From assembly GCA_002794735.1 (NCBI GenBank), contig NBAZ01000060.1, positions 1 to 30,638 of the forward strand: 30,638 bases of DNA, in the 5' to 3' direction. The notes under the pieces were generated by a model. The model had not been told where the DNA came from and made no database searches. It saw only the letters and a program-made list of their open reading frames with translations. This document shows positions 21,601 to 30,638 of this stretch, in pieces. The position numbers and the translations under genes were made by a program. Within the stretch, counting starts at the first letter, position 1. Every line of letters starts with the position of its first letter. Source of the DNA: Pyrrhoderma lamaoense. Taxonomy: Eukaryota; Basidiomycota; Agaricomycetes; Hymenochaetales; Hymenochaetaceae.

Positions 21601-22691
21601 GAGCGCCCTAGTACATCGTCGTACAATTTTCGAGAGACAACGATTTTTCGCGCACTAGATATCTTAGTTCTCCTCCCATATCTTCTTGTCTACTTTCTAC
21701 AAGTTTCACAGCCGTAGTGGCCCATATAAACAGACCTCCTGCGGCTTCTCCAAGAATTTTCATACTCTCGTTCCAAGACCACCCTGGTTCTACTAGTATT
21801 CTTCCATCGGCCCTCAACTTTCCTAGCTCAGATTCTATATATCTCAGAACATCATCCTTCGACTCCTTCGATTCATGGTCCAGCAGTTTGACTCGAATCT
21901 TCAGTTTATCTAGTGCTTCGAGTGTTCCAATATCTTCTTCCGGTCTACTAGTGATGAGGAAACGATAATTGGGAGGCAATATCTGCAGCTTTTCCTTAAT
22001 AAGTCTGATGTATGGCCTGCGGGCTTCCCTGTCGCCACACTCATCCAATGCATCAAGGACAGTGAGTACATTAGTATCTAGCCCTTCCCTCTTTGCCACA
22101 GCATGAAGTGGCTCGTACAACAAAACCTCAAATGCTTTATCTGGTGTAGCAGAATCGATATCAAAATCATCAAGCCGTTCCTTGATAGCCCTTGCAACAG
22201 CCTGGTTTCTTTTTGCTAGGCCATATGCAATGGTCCGAAAGATGAAGGCAGGACTACTTTTACCCCTTATAAAGTATTGGTGCGAGCCAAGCCGGCTACC
22301 TCGAAAAGTTTCCGCAACTGTCGTGGCAATGGTACTTTTCCCCGTACCAGCGTTCCGAGGATGAAGAATACATTCGGCGAATTCCTGTCTTGTACCCACT
22401 CCTCTATCTCTTCCAACATCCTCGTCTGTGTTCCTACTAAACACCTTTGACGGTCATGTCCAGCCTCATATTTTGGTTGAAGCTTCTTTTCCAACTCTGC
22501 AGCGAATAAGTTTTGATTTTGTCAGTCATCGAAGAAGCATATACGTATGAGTTCACCTTCTCCGAGTGCTCTTATTTGTGCTTCAATAATTCCCTGTCTC
22601 TCAAAAGCCGATATTAAATCTGTCTTCAGCCTTATCAGTGTAGCGTCCAAGTCATCTATTGCGGATCTCCTGTTTTGTAAAATTGCACGGA

Positions 22692-22746
22692 CTAAAAATA
22701 TCTTCTAATCAGCACGTGAGGTACTACAAACCTTCATTTGACTTGC
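22692..22746 (-). other. GC-AG intron (intron 6 of gene C)
   Basis: Exon end ...TTCATTG, donor GCAAGT (the standard GC-type consensus), acceptor TTTTTAG. It is 55 nt long, the same as in gene D, and the phase is kept. Confidence 0.6.
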
Positions 22747-23047
22747 CAATGAACCTTTTTCGAGCATAGTCTTGTACAAGGATGCTACACTGAGTGATAA
22801 ACTCGAGAATATCGGTGATATATAGACGCAAGGAAGCTGATGGGTTGTTGAAAACGGATGTGTCTTTAATTACAGAGAATAATCCCATCAGATTCTTTAT
22901 GAGCTCCCTAATCCGTTTATCGGTATTGATTTGAGTAGCAATAATCTATATAGATTAAGTAAATCGTTTTCAATGACGTTGCATATTGAGATTTACGTTT
23001 AAGAATGCGGTTGTTATGCACCACGTTAGTTTCAAATATGGGCTTGC

Positions 23048-23105
23048 CTGTGAATGTCCTTGTTAACATCAAAATTAAGACGACAGCCAACATAGATGTA
23101 CTTGC
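23048..23105 (-). other. GC-AG intron (intron 4 of gene C)
   Basis: Exon end ...ATAGCAGAT, donor GCAAGT where genes A, B and D have GTGAGT or GTGAGC, acceptor TTCACAG. Length 58 nt. The 51-nt exon 5 that follows begins with the conserved SPYLKLTW. Confidence 0.6.
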
Positions 23106-23834
23106 ATCTGCTATACTGTTTCCGAATTCAACGAAGGCAGTAATAGTATAACCCACTTTCACCAATGATTGGCACGCCTTGCTCTCTGCTATGCGCTTTG
23201 CCGTATCAAATATTGCATTGACGTCCTCTGCAAAATCACCATGACTAGATGGATGGATGTCCAGGAGGGTGTGAGCAAGATTTACGAGTGTCAGCTCTGC
23301 GTTCTTCATCTTGTCCGATGTCCGAAGACATAGAAATATTGCACATGAACCGGACTTTGACTGTAGAGGGATGCGGACATCTGTCTTGCCTTAGCTGACA
23401 TCTGTGAGATGAAATTAATATATCGCTCTTACCTTCACCATTCTCCCTCAGTAATTCTTTCAATGAGCATTCTTTACGTCCAATACTGGTATCTATCAAA
23501 CCCTCCTTCATTAGCTTGATTGTGAACATATTCTCGTTGTCCGAGCATGTACATGCACTTGTTAACAATAAGTCATTCTTAGCTTCAGGAATCGAAATGT
23601 ATAGATGATGGGGTGACGTACATTGGAAAAGTCTCATTCCACTCGGGTGGTAGCCTATTTACAGAGCTTGTTCTACAGCTCTCATCTCCAAATGAGGTCT
23701 TAACGTATAAATCTGGTACTTTTGATTTCCCTGAGACAGTCATATCCGATTTTGATACTAGAGAGGATGATCAGTACACCAGGAACTCTCTTTCATACTC
23801 ATAGCGAACCTCGAAGAGTGTAGTATAATGCCAT

Positions 23835-24389
23835 GGTTTATTATATATTGGTCAAGTGGATAGATAGATCTTCAGGGTGTGAAGAGCAAAGAGCTGAGAC
23901 AAGAGTGATAAAGAATGCAAGGCTTGGTATTATCAACCCTGGCTAAAAGCCGACTTTATGGATATCACCGGTTGATAGTAAAAATAGAAAGCATGGGAAC
24001 GCGTTGATTTGGATCAAAATGAGTTAGATGTGATGAGGCTAGGCCAGTCTAGAAGCTCTCAAGTGACTGATGTTTGTAAAATAGACTTGTGTAGGCTTAC
24101 TACCCATGAATATATCACTACAACCTTAACACACAAACACTTCGTGTTACGTACTTTCCCCATTTCAAATGCTGCTCACTATGTACCAAGATTCAACAAC
24201 TAATTATCATATTGCCGATTTAACTCACATGTATCTGTGAGTATACATGTAATAATAAAATATAGAATCACAAATGCTGCTGAGTTAATTGGATATACAA
24301 ATCAGTTACTTTAAGTAAAAATGCATAGCTATAGATAAAAGCTTTTTAGATGGGCTACAAGGAGCAGTGTGATGGGAAAAAGGTGCCAG
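23835..24389. other. 5' region of gene C
   Basis: No gene seen. It holds the promoter block of gene C at 23961-24017. Beyond that the sequence is AT-rich with short unconvincing frames. Confidence 0.5.
23981..23989 (-). promoter_or_regulatory. TATA-like box CTATTTTTA of gene C
   Basis: CTATTTTTA lies 147-155 nt upstream of the ATG at 23834. It is embedded in CTATTTTTACTATCAACCGG, which differs from the gene D block by one base over the first 20, and is preceded by TTTTGATCC. Confidence 0.5.
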
Positions 24390-24640
24390 AAGTTCATCTG
24401 ATTAGTCATAGATTGGCTTGGGAATCTTCTTACGCTCTCGCAAGGCTGTCCAGCCAGACCATGATTTTGATCTTGACTAACCACTCCAAAAAGCCTTAGG
24501 TGACACACTTGAAACGCGATTGGATTTTCTCTCATCAAAGGAAGAAATGACATATATATAATATACGCATACTCCTTTATGAGATCTCACAACGAATCAG
24601 AACTCCAAGCCTAGGCAACCTAGAAGCTTTACTAGCAGCT
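24390..24640 (-). pseudogene. Third relic of the R type (start of WD40 exon)
   Basis: The minus strand gives MSFLPLMRENPIAFQV, matching MTFLPLMREDLIAVQV of the relics upstream of A' and A. A frameshifted SPKAFWSG then corresponds to their SPEDIWKGQF. Just upstream, ATACGCATACTCCTTTATGAGAT matches the relics' ATACGTACTCCTTTGTGAGAT. The NACHT and exon 4 parts are no longer recognisable. It lies upstream of gene C as the other relics lie upstream of A and A'. Confidence 0.6.
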
Positions 24641-25116
24641 CTACTGCACTGTAAGACTGTAAACAAGTTTCTTTATATCTTAATTTTTCGATGTTTTCAC
24701 CTATACTTATACAAGGTATTACTGAGGCTCGAGTTTTTTTATGATAAAATCGGCACAAAACAATGAGTAGATGAAGTAAGGAATTATAGTAAACCTCATT
24801 GGAAGCAGAAAAAGGTGGTGTTGCTATGCGTATGATAAATGAAGTAGTTATGGTGTTTTTGAGAGTAGTATTTTTAGTAGGAGTCTACTTTATGTGTGGC
24901 TAAAAACAGGCGCAGCTGTATCACGTCCGATTCTATTTGATCCCCACACTTCTCTATTTTTACTATCGACCGGTGATGTCCATCTAGTCAACATTGAGGC
25001 AAGTTACTAATCAACCATCACAGATCCCGATCTCCTCCCTTCATCAATGCTTAACCCTCTACCCCTTCATAGCCTAAGAACGTATCCTCTCAGTCAAGCA
25101 AGCAGGATTTCTCACC
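24641..25116. other. Intergenic and 5' region of gene D
   Basis: No gene seen. The left half is AT-rich. The right half, from about 24930, carries the promoter block of gene D and its presumed 5' leader. Confidence 0.5.
24954..24962 (+). promoter_or_regulatory. TATA-like box CTATTTTTA of gene D
   Basis: CTATTTTTA ends 155 nt upstream of the ATG at 25117 and is followed by CTATCGACCGGTGATGTCC. Gene C has CTATCAACCGGTGATATCC at nearly the same distance. TTTGATCC lies about 20 nt upstream. Confidence 0.5.
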
Positions 25117-28100
25117 ATGACAACGTTTTACACTCTTCGAAGTTCGTAATGATTACCCCAAATAGCTCTTTGTTGGCTGATCATTCTCTCTAGTATCACG
25201 ATCGGATATAACTGTTCCTGGAAATCAAAAGTACCAGAGCTATATGTTAAGATCTCGTTCGGAGATGAGAGTTGCAGAACAAGCTCTGTTAATAGATTAC
25301 CACCCGAGTGGAATGAGACCTTTCCGATGTACGTTACCCGATCATCTGTTCATCTCAATTTTTGAAGCTAAAAATGACATTTTGCGGTCAAGTGCTTGTA
25401 CATGCTCGGACATTGAGAATAGGTTCACAATCAAGTTGATGAAGGAGGGTTTGATTGATACTAGTATTGGCAGTGTGGAATGTTCATTGGAAGAAATTCT
25501 AAGGGAGAACGGTGAAGGTAAGAGTAATTATAGTATTTTCTCATACAGGTGCTAATTGAAGCAAAATAGATGTCTGCGTTCCTATGCAATCAAAGTCAGG
25601 ATCACATACAATATTTTTATGCCTTCAACCATCGGATAGAATGAAGAATGCCGAGATAACTCTCATAAATCTTGCTCACGCCCTCCTGGACATCCATATC
25701 TCTAGTCATGGTAACTTTGCAGAGGACGTCAATGCGATATTCGATACAGCTAAGCGCGTAGCAGAAAGCAAGGCATTCCAATCATTGGTGGAAGTGGGTT
25801 ATACTATCAATGCTTTTGTTGAATTCGGGGATGGCATAGCAGACGTGAGCACTTTCCAAACAGATTACCATTCTCTACTTCGAACTTACTGGACGGATTA
25901 TAGGCGAGTCCCTATTTGAAAATAACATGGTGCATAACAACTGCATTCATGAACGTGAGTATCAAAGAAAGGCGTTATTGAAATCGATATACTAAACCGT
26001 CATAGATTATTGCTACTCAAATCAATACGGATAAACGGATTAGGGAGCTTGTTAAGAATCTGATGGGATTATTCTTGGTCATCAAAGACACTTCCATTTT
26101 CAACAACCCATCTGACTCCCTACGAGTAATCATCACCAATCTCCTCGAGTTTATCACACAGTGCAGCACCCTTCTCCAAAACTATGCGCGGAAAAGATTC
26201 ATAAGTAAGTTGATTGATTGTGGCCGCTACTTCACGTGTTGATTGTATAGTATTATCAGTCCGAGCGGTCCTTCAGGATAAGAAAGGTGCAATAGAAGAT
26301 CTTGAGACTAGATTAGCAAACTTGAAAGCAGACTTGATATCGGCATTTGAGAGGCAGGGCACTATTGAGGTGGAGATAAGAGCACTCAGAGAAGGTGAGC
26401 TTAGATCCATGACATCATCAATGTCCACTCATGATTTTACTTGTGACAGAGCTAGAAAAGAAACTGAAACCAAAGCATGAGGGCGGGCGTGATCGTCGAA
26501 GATGCTTGGAAGGAACAAGGTCAGAGTTGTTAGAAGAGATAGAGAGATGGGTGCAAGACAAAAGTATGCCGAATGTACTCTTCATTCTCGGCCACGCCGG
26601 TACCGGGAAGAGTACGATCGCCACAACGGTTGCGGAAACATGTCGAGGTGCCCGGCTTGGATCACATCAATACTTTATACGAGGAAAAAGCGACCCCGCT
26701 TTCATCTTTCGAACTATTGCACATGGCTTAGCAAAACAAGATCAGGCTGTTGCAGAGGCTATCAAAGCGCAACTTGTTGATAACGATCTTGAGTCAGTTA
26801 CACCAGATAAGGCATTCGAGGTCTTACTGTATGAACCACTTCACACGGTAATGAGGAAGAAAGAGACGAAAGTCAACGTCCTTACCGTTCTTGATGCGTT
26901 GGACGAGTGCGGAAGTAGAGAGACTCGAAAACCGTATATCAGACTGATCAGGGAAATGCTACAAACATTACCTCCCAATTACCGCTTTCTTATCACGAGT
27001 AGGCCGGAAGAGGACATTGCTTCATCTGAGGAGTTGAAAGAGTTAAAGATACACAATATATGGCTGGGTCACGACACGGATGATGCAAAGCGTGATGTGC
27101 TGACCTATATTGAAACGGAATTAGGGAGGTTAAGGAGGATTGGAAGATTATCAGTAATGCCAGACTGGGAGTGGGAAAAGAGTATGGCAACCCTAGGGAC
27201 TGCAGCAGGTGGTCTCTTTATATGGGCAGCGACGGCTGTGAGGCTTATCGAAAGCAAGAAACAAAATAAAGCGAGCGAACTATTGCGAATAGTAGATACA
27301 AAGTCTTTATCGCTTGACAATCTTTATGCGACTGCACTCGAGAATTCTCTTGATTGGGATGATGCAACGAAAGGTGACTTCCAGAGAATATTTTCGATTA
27401 TCTTGTTTGGAAAAGAGCAGCTGTCAATCGCGTCTATGGATGCGTTATCGGGAGTTGACCTTGGGACTACACAGAGCATTCTCGAATGTTTACGTTCATT
27501 AGTCACGTTCGGGGCTAACGAGCCAGTTCGCTTGTATCATACCTCTCTATATGACTATCTGATGTCTGAAGGAACGCGTGGAGCTCCATGGTTTATTGAC
27601 GAAGAAAGGGAGAAAGCACGAATATCACAACAATGCTTCAAGGTGATGAAGGAGCTTCGATTTAACATCTGCAAACTGGAGTCATCGTATCAGCTAAACA
27701 TGGACGTACCTGGACTTGAGGAGAGTGTAAAAGACAATATCTCTTCCCCGTTACAATATACCTGCCGCCACTGGGCTTCTCATCTGCAAGAGGCTCCTTA
27801 TTCAAAAGATCTAAGTAATCAGCTCGAATACTTCGCACTCAACCAATTACTGTTTTGGGTTGAGGTCCTCAGCCTCACAGGCTCGTTATTTGCTTCTCTT
27901 TTACAATCGCTCGAGAATTCCATCAACTGGATAGGGGTAAGTTATTCTAGACTAAACCAGGGTTCGAACTAACATCTTTACAGAGCAGACGCTCCAAATT
28001 ATCTGCATTCTTGCAAGATGCTCACGATCAACTTCTTCGATTCATCGAACCTATCTCTCAAAGTAGTCCGCATATATACATGACATTCATCCCTTTGATG

Positions 28101-30173
28101 AGAGAGGACTCTATCGTTGCCAGTCACTACGCTACGGGAGCGCAAGCACTGACACAGGTCGAGCATGTCGGCAACAAGCCCCGAATGGCATGTACCAAGC
28201 AGATAATTGTTGGCAGTAGGGTCTATTCTATTTCATTCTCTCCTGATGGTGAACGGATTGCATCGGGATCAGACACGGGTGTTACTGTATGGGATGCAGT
28301 AAGTGGAAGACAACTTCTCGGGCCACTTGAAGGACATTTAAAAGATGTCACGAGTGTCGCATACTCTGTGGATGGAAAATATATTACATCTGGGTCAGGG
28401 GACAATACAGTGAGAGTGTGGAATGCTGTCACTGGTGAGGATGTACTTGGCCCGCTTGTCGGCCATTCAGATAAAGTAAATTCTGTCACATTTTCTGGTG
28501 ACGGGAAGTATATAGCATCGGGCTCCGACGATGAGACTACTCGACTGTGGAGTGCTGATAGTGGTGCACCAGTCGGAGAATCATTGAGAGGGCAAGCAAG
28601 TCCTGTGTTTAGTGTCGTGTTCTCGCTCAATAGATGCTATCTTGCATCAGGATCTCAGGACGGTACAATCATTTTATGGGATGTACGAAGCAGAAAGATG
28701 ATATCCGGCCCGTTCAAGGGGCACTCAGAGCCTATCACCTCCCTATCGTTTTCTCCAGACAGCGATAAACTTGCATCGAGTTCAAGGGATGGCACAATTC
28801 GTGTATGGAAAGTATCAACAAGCAAGGCATTATATACAAGCCCTGAGGACCGTACGGATAGTATTAACTCGGTCGTGTATTCTCATGATGGTAGTCATAT
28901 TTTGTCAGGATCCGACGATAACACAGTAATGATATGGAAAGCAGAAGATAGTGATGCTCCTCCAAAGAGATTCGAAGGCCATATTGGCTTAGTCAGGTCC
29001 GTTTCATTCGCACCTGACGGTAAGCGCTTCGCATCTGGATCTTGGGATGGAACGATCAGAGTCTGGGACGTCGAAGGAGGAGCGACACTAACAGAATCAG
29101 GGTTTAAAATACAAACTCGTGAAATAGAAGCGATTGCGATTTCTCCCAAAAATGGAAAGCTTCTTGTCTCCGGCTCCAGAGATAACATAGTATGTGTCTG
29201 GGACGTCGAAAGTGGTGGTGTAATCAAACATTATTCTTCTTCGGTGAGGTCTGTCGCATTTTCTTCTGACGAAATTCACTTCGCTTCGGGCTCAGAAGAC
29301 GGGTTGCTACGAATATGGAATATGGGCGACGATGAATATGTCACTTGCAACGGTCACACTGACTGCGTTAATTCAGTCGCTTTTTCTCCTGATGGCAAAT
29401 ATCTTGTTTCAGGCTCTGACGACAACACTATCCGGATATGGAACGTCGAAAGAGGTACATTGGAAATAGCACCACTTACTGGGCATACAGACTGGGTCCT
29501 CTCAGTTTGCTACTCTCCTGACGGAAAGAAGATCGTTTCCGGATCATATGACAAAACCGTACGTATCTGGGACGCTTCCAATGGCAATCTAATTTCCAGT
29601 TTTGAAGGCCATTCAGATCGTGTCTACTCTGTTTCGTACTCCTACGATAGCTTATATGTTGCTTCTGGATCTAATGATAACTCTATACAAGTCTGGAATA
29701 CAAAAATAGGCCAAGCAGCGTACGGTCCAATAGCGGGCCACGCAGCCAGGGTGACTTCGGTGTGCTTTTCCCCAGATGGAAGATGGATAATCTCAGGATC
29801 ATTGGACAAAACTATCTGCGTATGGAATGCGTCAAATGGAAATATCTTTTTCCAATCCCGTGTCGCATCATCTGTTTATTCCGTCGCTTCCTTCCCTGCA
29901 TCTGACGGTAGATATATCAAGTTTGCCTCAAGCTCCTGGGATGGGACAATCTATGTCTGGTCTCTAGATACCGAGTCACAAGAAAAGGTTTGGAATATAG
30001 AAGATGATGGATGGCTTACCGGAAGTAATGGTAATTTACTCATGTGGATTCCCCCGGATCTCCGTCACTCACTCGTATATGGACCACGCACTTTAAATAC
30101 ACGTTTTTCAACAAAATTGCATCTCTCAGTAAATCAAGGCAGCCGATGGTCCTCCTGCTTCCCTTCCTCTTGA
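25117..30173 (+). CDS. Gene D: intact C2-NACHT-WD40 NLR (STAND) receptor
   Basis: Nine exons: 25117-25141, 25232-25328, 25393-25517, 25570-25844, 25904-25954, 26006-26204, 26260-26394, 26450-27936, 27984-30173. They are open throughout and predict 1527 residues. Domains: C2-like (LYVK, EWNETF; about 8-82); helical region (83-257) including SPYLKITWCITTAFMN; coiled coil on exon 7 (258-302); NACHT with Walker A GHAGTGKST (350-358), Walker B LTVLDALDECG (447-457) and ITSRPEED; winged helix with HTSLYDYL (666-673); 14 WD40 repeats (about 874-1456, two seven-bladed propellers); tail WIPPDLRHSLVYGP...LNTRFSTKL. Intron 1 must end at CAAAAG, because the CAG possible in gene C reads CTG here. Family role: receptor whose WD40 part senses a ligand and whose NACHT domain oligomerises. 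Ligand and output are unknown. Confidence 0.9.
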
Positions 30174-30638
30174 TCCATATATCTTATAATATCCTTTCTT
30201 GATCTCACAATCTGATCCGCACCCCTATCCATATTTTACTATTATCATCTAACTCATCCTTTTGTGCTTGCAAAACATCACCATTTTCATGTTCTAGTAC
30301 TAGAGCAGTTCGTAATTATGATAGTTTCGTATACTGATACTTGTTATCGCTCTTTCTAATAGCCTCTTCAACCCGCCCATGCTCGTATATATGTAGACCA
30401 CGATACTATTTCAACTTCTAATTCGTTATACTCAGTGTCAGATATATAACGAGATCGATTCTGAAGATGTCAATGAACTATCATTATCATATTCTATCGG
30501 CTTCTATTCTCATCAAGTAAAGTGTTAGTATTTTTATCAGATGCAGAACAAGAAAAGACTCCTTGTGGCGCGCCTAACAGGCCGTTATCGGGACTATGCC
30601 TTTTTCACCTTTAACTCTTGATATTTGAATACATGTAC
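30174..30638. other. 3' flank of gene D
   Basis: AT-rich sequence with no gene or repeat that I can recognise. It probably holds the gene D 3' end; no clear LTR-like copy is present before the window ends. Confidence 0.5.

Larger units (their letters stand above)
18745..23834 (-). pseudogene. Gene C: C2-NACHT-WD40 NLR (STAND) receptor, four frameshifts as read
   Basis: Nine exons (minus): 23834-23810, 23718-23622, 23557-23433, 23380-23106, 23047-22997, 22945-22747, 22691-22557, 22496-21011, 20963-18745. Exon 1 begins MALYYTLR; exon 2 has LYVK and EWNETF. Exons 2-7 equal gene D in length. Introns 4 and 6 use GCAAGT donors. Frame breaks: near 22363 (one base lost inside Walker A, between FILG and AGTGKST); near 21630 (one T lost at LSLEN|LYDDV); near 21359 (one base gained at GKA|WFIDE); near 19374 (one T lost at VRI|WNAS). 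Domain content continues across every break: Walker B, ITSRPEED, HTSLYDYL, 14 WD40 repeats, tail WIPPDLRHSLVNGP. It is a pseudogene if the read is right, or a full receptor if the indels are errors. It lies head-to-head with gene D. Confidence 0.85.

Noticed and set aside
24009..24203. 64-codon plus-strand frame upstream of gene C
   Set aside because: No domain and no copy beside the paralogs. It starts inside the promoter block of gene C.
1..30638. tRNA, rRNA, CRISPR array, operon or phage features
   Set aside because: No such structures were found. Intron-rich genes and LTR-like repeats indicate a fungal nuclear genome.

Overview
The window looks like nuclear DNA of a filamentous fungus, most probably a basidiomycete (Agaricomycetes). 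The evidence is the short introns (47-96 nt, GT-AG with a few GC-AG), moderate GC, LTR-like repeats, and a local array of NACHT-WD40 STAND/NLR genes of the HET-E/NWD type, which are expanded in such fungi. I cannot name the species. No tRNA, rRNA, CRISPR or prokaryotic operon structure was seen. Layout, left to right: (1) 1-595, 5' end of an NLR gene cut by the window edge (A', minus strand); (2) 868-1690, a collapsed NLR relic; (3) 1805-2544, a solo-LTR-like element that abuts an NLR exon fragment (2545-2925); (4) 3100-8247, full-length NLR gene A (minus) with two frameshifts; (5) 8470-9330, second copy of the relic; (6) 9411-10605, an LTR-like element nested inside an inverted older copy; (7) 11383-16512, intact NLR gene B (minus); (8) 17823-18656, a third LTR-like element with an inverted remnant; (9) 18745-23834, NLR gene C (minus) with four frameshifts; (10) 24390-24640, a third piece of the relic type; (11) 25117-30173, intact NLR gene D (plus), head-to-head with C. 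The four full-length genes share one structure of nine exons. Intron positions and phases are the same (1,2,1,0,0,1,1,0), and intron 8 is 47 nt in all four. Their predicted product of about 1530-1555 residues has: an N-terminal C2-like domain, a helical region like those that precede NACHT in agaricomycete NLRs, a short coiled coil, a NACHT NTPase, a winged-helix-like region, and 14 WD40 repeats (two seven-bladed propellers) with a conserved C-terminal tail. By family knowledge these should be intracellular non-self or heterokaryon-incompatibility receptors: WD40 senses a ligand, NACHT oligomerises, and the N-terminus executes the response. The C2 domain as executor suggests a membrane-directed output, which is inference. 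The array appears to have grown by whole-gene duplication, with LTR-like elements and relics between the genes and one near-identical patch that suggests recent gene conversion. That patch differs almost only by single-base length changes, so some or all of the frameshifts in A', A and C may be sequencing errors rather than real gene death.
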